From Paraburkholderia sp. FT54 (GTDB taxonomy: Bacteria; Pseudomonadota; Gammaproteobacteria; Burkholderiales; Burkholderiaceae), in contig NZ_CP134196.1 in the NCBI RefSeq assembly GCF_031585635.1, positions 1 to 64,000 on the forward strand: 64,000 nt of DNA, read 5' to 3'. The notes under the pieces are model-generated. The model was given only the letters and a program-made list of their open reading frames with translations, ran no database searches and had not been told where the DNA came from. A program made the position numbers and the translations under genes. Shown one piece after another: positions 16,248 to 24,373 of the stretch. Numbering within the stretch: the stretch's first letter is position 1; every line of letters starts with the position of its first letter.

Positions 16248-17234
16248 CTAGACTTTGCTGGCAGGCAACGCTGCATCCTTAGTGATGAGCTTTGTCGGGA
16301 TGATGCGCAGTTCGCTGAAAGTGTCAGCGATACGTTGTTGTTCCGCGAGCACGTTCGCATCGACAGGTTTATAGACGTGCGCGTAGTGCCGCAAGCCCGC
16401 TTCGATCACCCCCGCGTCGAGCCCCTGAATCGGCGCAAGTTCTGCAGCGGCTTCGCTGTAATGCCCCCGTACCCACGCGCCTTCTTTGCCCACTTCATCC
16501 ATCGTGATCGCGAGCACATCGGCGTTCTGTTCGGCGAACGAGCGGGCGCTCAGGAAGAACTGGTGATGGCTCACAATGCCCTCGGCATCCGCCAGCAAGC
16601 GCGCGTTCGACTGCCGCTTCGCCGCTTCGAGGAACGGATCCCAGATCGCCCATGCATCGATCGCACCGCGTTCAAAGGCCGCGCGTGCATCGGCGGGTGC
16701 CAGAAAGACCGGCTGAACTTCGCTGTACTTAACGCCGCTTTTCTGTAGCGCGGCAACCATAAACCAGTGAACATCCGAGCCTTTGTTGAAGGCGATTTTC
16801 TTGCCCTTCAGATCGGCCAGCGTTTTGATGGGCGCGTCCTGATGCACCAGAATGCCTTCGGCGTGCGGCGTCGGAACCTCATAGGCGACGTAGACGAAGT
16901 TCGCGCCGGCGGCCTGCGCGAACACCGGCGGCGCCTCGCCGACATAGCCGAAGTCGATGGCGCCGACGTTCAGTCCTTCCAGCAACTGCGGCCCCGCAGG
17001 GAACTCGGTCCATTTGACGGTGATGCCGAGCGGCGCGAGCCGCTTTTCGAGCGTCCCGTGCGCCTTCAGCAACACCAGCGTATTGGCGGCTTTCTGATAT
17101 CCGATGCGGAACTCCTTGGCGTGCGCATCGGCGGCAAAAACGGAGGTCGAGACAATGGGCAGCGTGGCGGCGGCCAGCGAAACGCCCACACCGGCAATGA
17201 AGGCGCGGCGCGTGAGCAACGAATGACGTGACAT
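16248..17234 (-). CDS. Aliphatic sulfonate ABC transporter substrate-binding protein (SsuA-like)
   Basis: A 328-residue periplasmic binding protein. The N-terminus has a Tat-like signal (LLTRRAFIAGVGVSLAAATLP) ending near SVFAAD. The mature protein carries SsuA/NMT1 features: FRIGYQKAANTLVLLKA, GLNVGAIDFGYVGEAPPVFAQ, LKGKKIAFNKGSDVHWF, and RGAIDAWAIWDPF. It would capture sulfonates for uptake. No permease or ATPase gene (ssuC/ssuB) is next to it, so it is an orphan component. The start at 17234 begins the signal peptide; the frame continues upstream without a supported start. It is divergent from the permease gene at 17458. Confidence 0.85.
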   Translation of the reverse strand: MSRHSLLTRRAFIAGVGVSLAAATLPIVSTSVFAADAHAKEFRIGYQKAANTLVLLKAHGTLEKRLAPLGITVKWTEFPAGPQLLEGLNVGAIDFGYVGEAPPVFAQAAGANFVYVAYEVPTPHAEGILVHQDAPIKTLADLKGKKIAFNKGSDVHWFMVAALQKSGVKYSEVQPVFLAPADARAAFERGAIDAWAIWDPFLEAAKRQSNARLLADAEGIVSHHQFFLSARSFAEQNADVLAITMDEVGKEGAWVRGHYSEAAAELAPIQGLDAGVIEAGLRHYAHVYKPVDANVLAEQQRIADTFSELRIIPTKLITKDAALPASKV

Positions 17235-17457
17235 GAAGTGGCTCGAAAAAAGACGGACGCAAAACGGACCGATTGGCTCCGACGATAATTCGCCTGCAAG
17301 CCTGGACGAACCGATAAATTCGCATAAGCAAATCACGCGAGCGGCCGAAGCGCACCGGCCTCGATCTGCCCGCCTTGCTGCGTCGAATCTGCGCCCCCCG
17401 CTACAATTCGTCATCCGCGCCCGGCCGCGGCTGCGTCAATCGACAAAAAGGGACTCC

Positions 17458-18834
17458 GTGCATCTGACGACAACACTCGCGCCGTGGTCATCCCACGACA
17501 CCCAACTCATTCTGTCGTGCGTGCTCGGGCTCGCACTGATCATCGTTTTCATCAGCGTACTGAAACTCGCGCCGTTCCTGTCGATTCTGGTCGGCACGTT
17601 CGCCGCGGGTTTTTCCGCCGGCCTGCCGCTCGAAGCGGTCGCCAGCGCATTCAGTAAAGGCGCCGGCGCGCTGCTCGGCGACGTCGGCATCATCATTGCG
17701 CTCGGCGCCATGCTCGGCGCGCTCATGGCCGAATCCGGCGCCGCCGACCGGCTCGTCTCGACCATTCTCAAACACTCCACGCCACGCACTCTGCCGTGGA
17801 TGATGGCGGTGGTCGCGCTGATCATCGGCTTGCCGCTCTTCTTCGAAGTCGGCCTGGTGATGATGGTACCGATCATCTTCGTGATGGCGCGCCGTTCGCA
17901 GCAGCCAATCCTTCGCATCGCGATTCCGGCGCTGGCCGGCATGACCACATTGCACGCGCTCCTGCCGCCGCATCCCGGTCCACTGATCGCGGTGAGCGCA
18001 TTGCATGCCGATCTCGGCCTGACGCTCGGGCTCGGTCTGATCGTCGCGATTCCCGCGGTGATCCTCGCCGGTCCGCTGTATGGCATCTGGTTATCCAAGC
18101 GGATGCACGTGGTCGAGCCGGAAGAAATGGGCAAGCTCTTCAGCGCCAAGCAAGACACCGGCGAGCCGCCGAGTTTCGCGATCTCGCTCATCACGATTCT
18201 GTTGCCCGTCGTGTTGATGCTAGGGCGCACGGTCGCCAAGCTGCTGCTTGTGCCCGAAACGTTCCTGTTCAACACGCTGAATTTCCTGGGTGAGCCGCTG
18301 ATCGCGCTCGGCCTCACCGTGCTGTTCGCCGTGGTGGCGCTGGGTTGGTCGCGGGGCATGGCGCGCGAGCGCGTCGGCGGTATCCTGCGCAAGAGCTTGC
18401 CGCCGATCGCCGCGCTGCTGCTGACCATCGGCGCCGGCGGCGGCCTCAAGCAGGCGCTCGTGGTAGCGGGCATCAGTTCGACCATCGGCAAGATCGCAGT
18501 CGGCGCGCACATGCCGCTGATTCTGCTGGCGTGGCTGATCGCCGTCGCGCTGCGCCAGGCGACGGGCTCGGCGACGGTTGCCACCACCACGACGGCCGGC
18601 ATCGTCGCGCCGGTCGTCGCCGGTCTCAGCACGACGCACAATTCGCTGATGGCGCTCGCCATCGGCGCGGGCTCGGTGTTCTTCTGCCACGTGAACGATG
18701 CCGGCTTCTGGATGGTCCGCGAGTACTTCGGTCTGCAACTGAAACAGACCGTGATGGTCTGGTCGGTGTTGCAGACGATCGTGTCCGTCGTCGGCCTCGC
18801 GCTCACACTCGTGTTGTGGACCGTGCTGACGTGA
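17458..18834 (+). CDS. GntP family permease (gluconate:H+ symporter)
   Basis: A 458-residue inner-membrane protein with about 12-14 predicted transmembrane segments. GntP-family marks are VGTFAAGFSAGLPLEAVASAF, the GAMLGALMAESGAADRL loop, LHALLPPHPGPLIAV, IGAGGGLKQALVVAGIS, and QATGSATVATTTTAGIV with HVNDAGFWMVREYF near the C-terminus. It imports gluconate or a related sugar acid with protons. No kinase gene is nearby, so the exact substrate is uncertain. The start is GTG 17458, preceded by AAGGGAC; longer frames run back into the divergent promoter. Confidence 0.88.
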   Translation: MHLTTTLAPWSSHDTQLILSCVLGLALIIVFISVLKLAPFLSILVGTFAAGFSAGLPLEAVASAFSKGAGALLGDVGIIIALGAMLGALMAESGAADRLVSTILKHSTPRTLPWMMAVVALIIGLPLFFEVGLVMMVPIIFVMARRSQQPILRIAIPALAGMTTLHALLPPHPGPLIAVSALHADLGLTLGLGLIVAIPAVILAGPLYGIWLSKRMHVVEPEEMGKLFSAKQDTGEPPSFAISLITILLPVVLMLGRTVAKLLLVPETFLFNTLNFLGEPLIALGLTVLFAVVALGWSRGMARERVGGILRKSLPPIAALLLTIGAGGGLKQALVVAGISSTIGKIAVGAHMPLILLAWLIAVALRQATGSATVATTTTAGIVAPVVAGLSTTHNSLMALAIGAGSVFFCHVNDAGFWMVREYFGLQLKQTVMVWSVLQTIVSVVGLALTLVLWTVLT

Positions 18835-18968
18835 CGGCGCCATAGCCTCGCGCGGCGTTGGCAGGAATTGATGCGCGACTGTCCATTCCGGGCAGCCAGC
18901 GCCGCTTACACTGCGCGGCAGGCGAGCTGCGCTCCCGCACCTCGCTTCCCTGAAAACGCGGAGCCACC

Positions 18969-19259
18969 ATGCTTGAACTGAGACCGTCCTGCGAAGGATG
19001 CGGCAAGTCGCTGCCGCCGAACGCGTCCGAAGCCATGATCTGCACGTACGAGTGCACCTTCTGCGAAGTGTGCGCGCTCACTACGCTGCGCAACGTGTGT
19101 CCGAATTGCGGCGGCAATTTCCAGCATCGGCCGGTTCGCACGCGCGCGCAACTCGAGAAACACCCGGCCGGTACAGCATCGCATCCCGTTTCGATCGACG
19201 AAACGTCGCACGCGCGTTTCTTCGAGCGCTACCGGAACACGCCGCCCGGCGAGCGCTAG
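18969..19259 (+). CDS. DUF1272 small zinc-binding protein
   Basis: A 96-residue protein of the DUF1272 family. The N-terminal half holds closely spaced cysteines (CEGCGKSLP, CTYECTFCEVC, CPNCGG) that should bind two zinc ions in a treble-clef-like arrangement. The C-terminal part is polar and probably flexible. Function is unknown for the whole family. ATG 18969 follows the gluconate permease by 134 bp, so an independent promoter is possible. Confidence 0.85.
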   Translation: MLELRPSCEGCGKSLPPNASEAMICTYECTFCEVCALTTLRNVCPNCGGNFQHRPVRTRAQLEKHPAGTASHPVSIDETSHARFFERYRNTPPGER

Positions 19260-19332
19260 ACCAAGTGGCGCGCTCACGCCTGCCGTGCCACCAAAGCGCG
19301 ACGCACCCACGCGCGCCGGCTCACAGCGCGCT

Positions 19333-19536
19333 TCAATCGTCGTTATTCACCGCACCCGGCGTCGCGATTCCACTCGCCGTATGCGCCGCCACGCGAAGCA
19401 AGCGGATCTGCTTTCGATAGTTGCGGCAGCCGCTGCAAGTCGGCAGATGCAGCCGGATCGCGACCCACTCGCCGGTCGTCAAGGAGCGGTCGAGCGCGTC
19501 GGACAACAAGCGCGTGATGTGCTTACATTTCCCCAT
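19333..19536 (-). CDS. Putative zinc-finger anti-sigma factor (short)
   Basis: A 67-residue protein with the anti-sigma zinc-finger pattern: Cys-4 and His-6 in MGKCKHITRLLSDALDR, then HLPTCSGCRNYRKQ with His-30, Cys-34 and Cys-37 (HxxxCxxC). No membrane segment is present, so it would act in the cytoplasm as a redox- or zinc-sensitive partner. Its start overlaps the end of the sigma gene by 14 bp, a layout typical for ECF sigma and cognate anti-sigma. It should bind and restrain that sigma factor. Confidence 0.8.
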   Translation of the reverse strand: MGKCKHITRLLSDALDRSLTTGEWVAIRLHLPTCSGCRNYRKQIRLLRVAAHTASGIATPGAVNNDD

Positions 19537-20131
19537 TTGCGTCCTCGCGGGATAGGCCCTGTTCGCTCAGGCAAGTGCGCAAACGCAGCCGCGCGCGGTA
19601 GATCAGGACGCTGCAATGATTGGCGGTCATCTGCAATTCGGCGCAGATCGCCTCGGTTTCGAGATCGAGAAATTCGCGCATCATGAACACGCGTCCGATG
19701 TGCTCGGGCAAGTGTTCCAGGCACATCTCGAACAAGGTCCAGAACTGTTGCTGACGCAGCGCGGTTTCAGGCGTCGGCCAAGGGCGCGGCTTGGTTTCGC
19801 GCGACCAATGGCCGTTGTCCTTGAACAGCTCGCGATCGAGCAACGCTTCACCGTCGAGTTCGGATTCGAGCGCCGACAGGTTGATCGTGCGTCGCCGGGC
19901 GCGCAGTGTGTCGACGAGTTTGTGCCGCAGGATGCCGAAAACCCAGGTCTTATGTTCCGACTGCGCCGTGAATCGATCGGCTTGCGCCCATGCCGCGGCG
20001 AGCGCCTCCTGGACGGCGTCTTCCGCCGCGGCGGCATCGCGCAACTGCAAACGGGCGAAGCGCACCAGGTCGCGTCGCAATTGCGTCAGATAAACGGGAT
20101 CGTCGAGCGCCGGCCCGCTCATTTGCGCCAT
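19523..20131 (-). CDS. ECF RNA polymerase sigma factor
   Basis: A 202-residue ECF sigma factor. Region 2 is seen in LVRFARLQLRDAAAAEDAVQEALAAAW and KTWVFGILRHKLVDTLRARRR. Region 4 is LEHLPEHIGRVFMMREFLDLETEAICAELQMTANHCSVLIYRARLRLRTCL. The start is uncertain: 20131 gives the usual ECF length, 20122 is possible, and the frame stays open to 20344 with non-conserved sequence. It is translationally coupled to a zinc-finger anti-sigma gene and probably answers redox or envelope stress, which is inferred. Confidence 0.85.
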   Translation of the reverse strand: MAQMSGPALDDPVYLTQLRRDLVRFARLQLRDAAAAEDAVQEALAAAWAQADRFTAQSEHKTWVFGILRHKLVDTLRARRRTINLSALESELDGEALLDRELFKDNGHWSRETKPRPWPTPETALRQQQFWTLFEMCLEHLPEHIGRVFMMREFLDLETEAICAELQMTANHCSVLIYRARLRLRTCLSEQGLSREDANGEM

Positions 20132-20584
20132 GGACGGCCCCGTTGGCGCGATCCTGAATGCCGCGGTTTTTTTCTTGGATCGTAGTGATTCATGAGCGGT
20201 TGGTTTTCCTCGCGCTGTGGCTGAGCGCGTACGCCATTCTCCCGCAAGCGCCTGCGCAATCGAATCGGTATTGAACATAGGCCCGACCATGAGCGATGAC
20301 CAGAATGGACTTAGTCGCGCCGCGCACGTGCTTATGACAACCACAAAACATTATTGCGAAAATTGAAATCGTCGCCGGTTGGGGCGTTTGCGGCGGACTG
20401 CCGTGCGCGGATTACCCGTCGCCAATGGGCACTCGAATCTGGCGCCAATTGCCCGACTGGATTATTTCAGTAATTGAAAAGAAGTCTTCTTGTCTTCGCT
20501 GTTTGTCGGCGAAGACTCAGTCGCTATTCTCCACTCCATCGATCGCACCAGATCGCGAACCAAACGCTGAAGAGGAGTAGCACC
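20132..20584. other. Intergenic region upstream of sigma factor and small peptide gene
   Basis: About 450 bp if the sigma gene starts at 20131. The sigma reading frame stays open to 20344, so part of this may be N-terminal coding sequence. The remainder carries the divergent promoters. No other gene is seen. Confidence 0.4.
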
Positions 20585-20716
20585 ATGAAACGCATTCTTT
20601 CCGCCCTGATCGCTTCCGTCGCCCTGTTTGCGGCCGCTTCGGGCGCCGCCCACGCTGCCGCCCCGTCGCAATGCAACGGCCCGGCGTCGTACTGCAACGT
20701 GTTCTTCGGCAACTGA
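20585..20716 (+). CDS. Small secreted cysteine-containing peptide
   Basis: A 43-residue protein. Residues 1-26 form a strong signal peptide (MKRILSALIASVALFAAASG...AHA), leaving a mature peptide of about 17 residues, APSQCNGPASYCNVFFGN-like, with two cysteines that could form a disulfide. GAGGAG lies just before the ATG, and a strong terminator follows 54 bp after the stop codon, so this is a discrete single-gene transcript. It is divergent from the sigma gene and may belong to its regulon. Function is unknown. Confidence 0.65.
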   Translation: MKRILSALIASVALFAAASGAAHAAAPSQCNGPASYCNVFFGN

Positions 20717-20769
20717 TCGGCCGACGGGCGCAGATCCGTCAGCGAGAAGATTTCTCGAACAACAAAAGA

Positions 20770-20799
20770 AGGGCGCCGATAGCGGTGCCCTTTTTGCTT
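20770..20799 (+). terminator. Rho-independent terminator after small peptide gene
   Basis: AGGGCGCC and GGTGCCCT form a stem with one G-T pair around the loop GATAGC, followed directly by TTTTTGCTTTT. A textbook intrinsic terminator on the plus strand. Confidence 0.8.
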
Positions 20800-21207
20800 T
20801 TGATCGGCGCTGACCCAAACGAAGTCCAGAAAAACACAGTCCAGGGAAGCCGCGCGTCACAGCAGCGGCAAACAATACGCGACACCCCAAAGCAACACTC
20901 GCGCCCGGCGCGCAAATGCGTTCAATGCTCACCCTACTAACGTGTTACAGTGGGTCAACAGCTTGCAGTTCTCCTGCGCATCGCGCGCAGTCCCTGACGC
21001 AAACGCCTCGCGTCATAGCGCCCTGAACGAACAGGGTCCCTTCCTCCTACGCAACTCCGCGGTGTCGTCGAGCGGGCTAATGAAGCGGCCGTTCTTTACG
21101 CACATCGTCGATCAACACGACGTTTCGCAGGTACACCGCGACCTGGCGGGCATTGCGCCCGACAACGACGCCACGTTCCACGAAAGTCTTCACCGGAGAC
21201 GAGCATC
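20800..21207. other. Intergenic, no gene recognised
   Basis: About 400 bp with a moderately lower-GC stretch (20815-20960). An open frame from 20942 overlaps the downstream gene out of frame and shows no family features. The promoter of the hypothetical pair at 21208 should lie here. Confidence 0.4.
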
Positions 21208-21492
21208 ATGGGCAATACGATCAGAAGCTATCGGGGTCTTGAGATCTATCCGTTGGTGTATCCGCACCAGCCGAGCGGTCTCGATGGCGTCCGCCACTAC
21301 GACTCCGGCTTCGACGCCGCTGTGCGAATCTGCAGGCGGGGCACCGACGACACGATGACCAGCAGCCGCGTGTTTCGCGTGCCGAGCCGTTCGCCGTTCG
21401 GCGCGGCAGGCGACGCGCGCATTGCTTCAGCCAGTTACGCGGAGCAGGTTATCGACGGCATGGTTGCCGGCCAGTCGATCGCTGGGCTCTGA
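21208..21492 (+). CDS. Hypothetical protein
   Basis: A 94-residue soluble protein of unknown function. The N-terminal part (SYRGLEIYPLVYPHQ, then HYDSGFDAAVRICRRG) looks like a compact beta-rich domain, and the C-terminus (ASYAEQVIDGMVAGQSIAGL) is a short amphipathic helix. CGGAG precedes the ATG. Its TGA overlaps the next ATG by one base (TGATG), so the two are translationally coupled. Similar small pairs occur in Burkholderia genomes, but I do not recognise a named family. Confidence 0.65.
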   Translation: MGNTIRSYRGLEIYPLVYPHQPSGLDGVRHYDSGFDAAVRICRRGTDDTMTSSRVFRVPSRSPFGAAGDARIASASYAEQVIDGMVAGQSIAGL

Positions 21493-21773
21493 TGCGTGCG
21501 CGAATGGCAAGTCAAGTTTCCAGGCGCGCGCAGGGCGCGAATCATCCGGTGCTCACGGGGCGCGCGAACTATCAGGTGATGGCGTCTTCGCGCCGCATCT
21601 CGAGCGGCACTGTGCCGACGCTGAAAGTCATCCGCCTGAGCGACGAACGGGTGATCTACCCGTTCCAGGGGCACGCCGACATGCCCTTTTTCGAAGATGC
21701 CGAAGCGGCGCAGACGTTTGCCGAGACCTACGGCTGGCAACTGGTGGATGGTGACATCGCGGTGCCGGAGTGA
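21492..21773 (+). CDS. Hypothetical protein, possibly DUF6723-like
   Basis: A 93-residue soluble protein coupled to the preceding gene by a TGATG overlap. The sequence PVLTGRANYQVMASSRRISSG followed by PTLKVIRLSDERVIYPFQG and a C-terminal AQTFAETYGWQLVDGDIAVPE resembles a small Burkholderia family that I associate tentatively with DUF6723. A start at ATG 21504 is also possible. The function is unknown. Confidence 0.6.
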   Translation: MRARMASQVSRRAQGANHPVLTGRANYQVMASSRRISSGTVPTLKVIRLSDERVIYPFQGHADMPFFEDAEAAQTFAETYGWQLVDGDIAVPE

Positions 21774-21920
21774 CACGCTGAACGCGGAGCGAGGCAAGCT
21801 CGTGACGTAAGGCCGCAAGCAAGGCACAACGCCTCGCCTTCACGGTGGGCAAAGCGCCACCGCAAAGCGCGCCACGCACAACCGCGGCGGCGCAAGACCC
21901 CCGCGCCGTCTTGCCGGCGA

Positions 21921-22127
21921 CTAGATCTTCCCACCGCCGTCCATGCCGCTGCCGCGGCGCCACACTTCCTTGCCGCGTTCGGACAACTCGCCGCTACTAT
22001 GCGCGGCGTCGGCTTCCGTACCTTCGATGGCCATCTCACCGCCTGGCTGTTCCTGTGCCCGCTGCTTTTCCTTCTTGCGAGCGGCCACGGCTTCGTCGTG
22101 GGATTTACCTGCGTAATTCGCACTCAT
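21921..22127 (-). CDS. Small hydrophilic hypothetical protein
   Basis: A 68-residue, highly charged protein (SHDEAVAARKKEKQRAQEQPGG, ending in GSGMDGGGKI) with no hydrophobic core, likely intrinsically disordered. Such small hydrophilic proteins in this group are often stress-linked, but nothing in this sequence proves it. The start at 22127 has GGAGG seven bases upstream; a longer frame to 22229 has no such support. Confidence 0.6.
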   Translation of the reverse strand: MSANYAGKSHDEAVAARKKEKQRAQEQPGGEMAIEGTEADAAHSSGELSERGKEVWRRGSGMDGGGKI

Positions 22128-22488
22128 GGTTCGATCCTCCATAAAGTAGGGTTCGCTCACGCGGCGCGCGTAATCGCTCACTGATGCCCAGCGCGTCGAT
22201 TTCCGCCAGAGCGGGACACAAACAAACACCTGGTTGCCTCAAAACGTCCTAGGCCGGAAGCATGCTTGATTGACAAGGCAAAAGTACCAGTTATCCACAA
22301 GGTTATTCAGCAAATCTGTGGATAACTTTCTGCGGGGCAAGGTTATCCACCGCGCACCACGTCGTATGTGCCCCAATAGTCGCGAGGCGGTATTTGGCGC
22401 GGGTCGTCGCCGCATGCGCTGCTTTTGCCTATGATGGACAGTTCGTACCCTTATGCGCATCAAGCGCGTCACAAGAAGGAAGCGAATC
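22128..22488. other. Intergenic region with DnaA boxes and a degenerate parS
   Basis: About 360 bp between divergent genes. It contains three near-perfect DnaA boxes within 61 bp (22291-22351) and an imperfect chromosome-2 parS-like palindrome at 22449-22464. Otherwise it serves as the promoter region for the small hydrophilic protein and the FMN reductase. Confidence 0.6.
22291..22351. promoter_or_regulatory. DnaA box cluster
   Basis: TTATCCACA (22291-22299) and TGTGGATAA (22317-22325) are perfect R1-type DnaA boxes in opposite orientation, and TTATCCACC (22343-22351) is a one-mismatch box. TTATTCAGC (22303-22311) may be a weak fourth. The cluster is about 9 kb beyond repA, outside the iteron field. 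It could titrate DnaA, assist origin function or regulate the flanking genes. Confidence 0.75.
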
Positions 22489-23043
22489 ATGACCCACCAC
22501 ATTGCAGTGGTCGTCGGCAGCTTGCGGCGCGACTCGTTCAATCGGCACCTGGCGCAGGCCGTGATTTCACTCGCGCCGTCCGACTTCACCTTCGAATTCA
22601 TCGACATCGGCTCGTTGCCCCTCTACAGCCAGGACTACGACGCCGACTATCCGGAAGCCGGCAAACAGCTGAAGCAGCGGATCGAAGCCGCCGATGGCCT
22701 GCTATTTGTCACGCCCGAATACAACCGGTCCATACCCGGCGTGCTGAAAAACGCGCTCGACTGGGCTTCGCGCCCGTGGGGCACCAATTCGTGGCGCGGC
22801 AAACCCGGCGCCGTGCTCGGCACGTCGGTCGGCGGGACTGGCACGGCGTTGGCGCAACAGCATCTGCGCAACGTGCTGGCGTATCTCGATGTGGCGACGC
22901 TCGGTCAACCCGAGGTGTTCATCAAGCACGATCCGGCGGTCATCAACGAAAAAGGCGAGATCCTGAACGACGGCACGCGTAAATTCCTGCAGACTTTCGT
23001 CGACCGCTACGTCACGTGGGTCAAGCGCCACACCGCTGCCTGA
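22489..23043 (+). CDS. NADPH-dependent FMN reductase family protein
   Basis: A 184-residue flavodoxin-like reductase. The phosphate-binding loop GSLRRDSFNRHLA sits at the N-terminus (residues 10-22), and the family motif PEYNRSIPGVLKNALDW follows in the middle (about 80-96). It would reduce FMN, quinones or azo compounds with NAD(P)H as a cytoplasmic dimer. ATG 22489 is chosen over 22453 because GAAGGAAG lies just upstream and the beta-strand MTHHIAVVVGSL begins there. It is a single gene with no redox partner adjacent. Confidence 0.88.
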   Translation: MTHHIAVVVGSLRRDSFNRHLAQAVISLAPSDFTFEFIDIGSLPLYSQDYDADYPEAGKQLKQRIEAADGLLFVTPEYNRSIPGVLKNALDWASRPWGTNSWRGKPGAVLGTSVGGTGTALAQQHLRNVLAYLDVATLGQPEVFIKHDPAVINEKGEILNDGTRKFLQTFVDRYVTWVKRHTAA

Positions 23044-23140
23044 TGCGCCTGGCGATACGTAACGGAGCGGGCAGGCCAGACGGCTCAATGCGGCGGCAAC
23101 GCCGTAATCTCACGGCCTGCCGCCACGGACGCTGTCACGT

Positions 23141-24154
23141 TCACACGTGGTGATGTCCTGTCACCCGCTCCCAGCCGTGACGCACGGCCAGCTTGAAGCG
23201 CTCCCAAGTGCTGTCCGGCGAGGTGCTTTCCCAATGACGTCGGGCTTCCGGTTCGACGTCGTCCCACGGCTGGTCGCGATAGCGCATGTCCTTGCCGATC
23301 TCCGCGCCATAGCGGTAGGCCGGCACGTAGTCTTCGTAACGCGCGCTTTCGGAGGCGTACTGCTCGTCGTAGTGTGCGCGGAAGTCTTCCTCGTACTCGA
23401 GATATTCGTTCGGCATCTGGCCGCCTAAACCGGCGGTCGGCTGCCCCGCTTCCGAGACGACTTCGGATGGCTGCATGATCGCGCCCGAACCCGGAACCGA
23501 GCCTGCCGCGATTGCACTACGGCCCACGTCGCCGACCAGCGGATCCGTGACCGGTTCGTTGAGCGGGTCCGTCACCGGCCGCTCGCTAAGCGGCGGTGGC
23601 ACGAACGGCTCGGCGTCGGTGCTGCCCGGCGGCACGGTGTACCGTGGATCAGCCGTCGTGGCCGGCCTTGTGGTCGCCCCGGCGCTCGACGCCGGCATGC
23701 TCGACGCACGCGGTGTGCCGGGCGTCATGGCGCCGATGCCGAGTTCATCGAGGACGGAATGCTCGCGTCCGGATTCCTCCGTTTGCGCGTCCCAGCCTGG
23801 CGAGCGTTCGCCGATGTCGGTCGCACCCAGTCTCGTCAAGGTATTGCGCGCGAGGTCGGCATGGGCTTCGCTTGCCGCGCTGACGCAGACGAGCACGGCG
23901 CCGCGGCGCACGGCTTCGGCGTAGCGCGCGGTTTCCGGCGCACGCGGACCGCTGGCAAACAGACTCGACAGGAAGCGTTCGATATTCGCCAGCACGCCAG
24001 AACTGGCGACTTCGTCGGTCGCGGAACCGACAGACGGCTCCGGATTCGCCTGCAATTCGATCGTTTCGCGTCCAAAACCAGTCTCGACGAGCGTGTCGCG
24101 TGCAGCTTCCGCTTGAGCATAGGTGTCGAATAAACCAATCACGGTGTGTCGCAT
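23141..24154 (-). CDS. Stress-type protein with N-terminal GSP17M/YflT-like domain
   Basis: A 337-residue soluble protein. Residues 1-120 resemble the general stress protein 17M/YflT domain: MRHTVIGLFDTYAQAEAARDTLVETGF, then AVRRGAVLVCVSAASEAHADLARNTLTRLGATDI. The middle (about 130-250) is a Pro/Ser/Thr-rich linker with repeated PVTDPLNEPVTDPL elements. The C-terminus (about 275-337) has the conserved YEDYVPAYRYGAEIGKDMRYRDQPWDDVEPEARRHWE-type segment seen in many proteobacterial stress proteins. The start at 24154 begins the domain; the frame upstream is not conserved in style. Confidence 0.75.
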   Translation of the reverse strand: MRHTVIGLFDTYAQAEAARDTLVETGFGRETIELQANPEPSVGSATDEVASSGVLANIERFLSSLFASGPRAPETARYAEAVRRGAVLVCVSAASEAHADLARNTLTRLGATDIGERSPGWDAQTEESGREHSVLDELGIGAMTPGTPRASSMPASSAGATTRPATTADPRYTVPPGSTDAEPFVPPPLSERPVTDPLNEPVTDPLVGDVGRSAIAAGSVPGSGAIMQPSEVVSEAGQPTAGLGGQMPNEYLEYEEDFRAHYDEQYASESARYEDYVPAYRYGAEIGKDMRYRDQPWDDVEPEARRHWESTSPDSTWERFKLAVRHGWERVTGHHHV

Positions 24155-24296
24155 GGCTGTCTCCCGACGTATTTGGCACAACGGACGGCACGCCAACGCG
24201 CCGTCCTCCTTGCTTCGGTACTGCGCAACGATCATGCCGGGTCCGGGCGACCGGCCTGCGCCCGCTGGCGCCTACCCGCGCGCAGCGGCGACGCAA

Positions 24297-24323
24297 AAAA
24301 GCGCGGCCTGCCGCCGCGCTTTT
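24297..24323 (-). terminator. Intrinsic terminator of the histidine kinase gene
   Basis: AAAAGCGCGGC (24297-24307) and GCCGCGCTTTT (24313-24323) form a perfect 11-bp stem with a 5-base loop. On the minus strand it is followed by a T run, so it ends the kinase transcript about 50 bp after its stop codon. Confidence 0.8.
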
Positions 24324-24373
24324 ACAACCGCTGGTAAATGTCAGACTTCAGGCCACGCCCACCAGCGCGGGCC

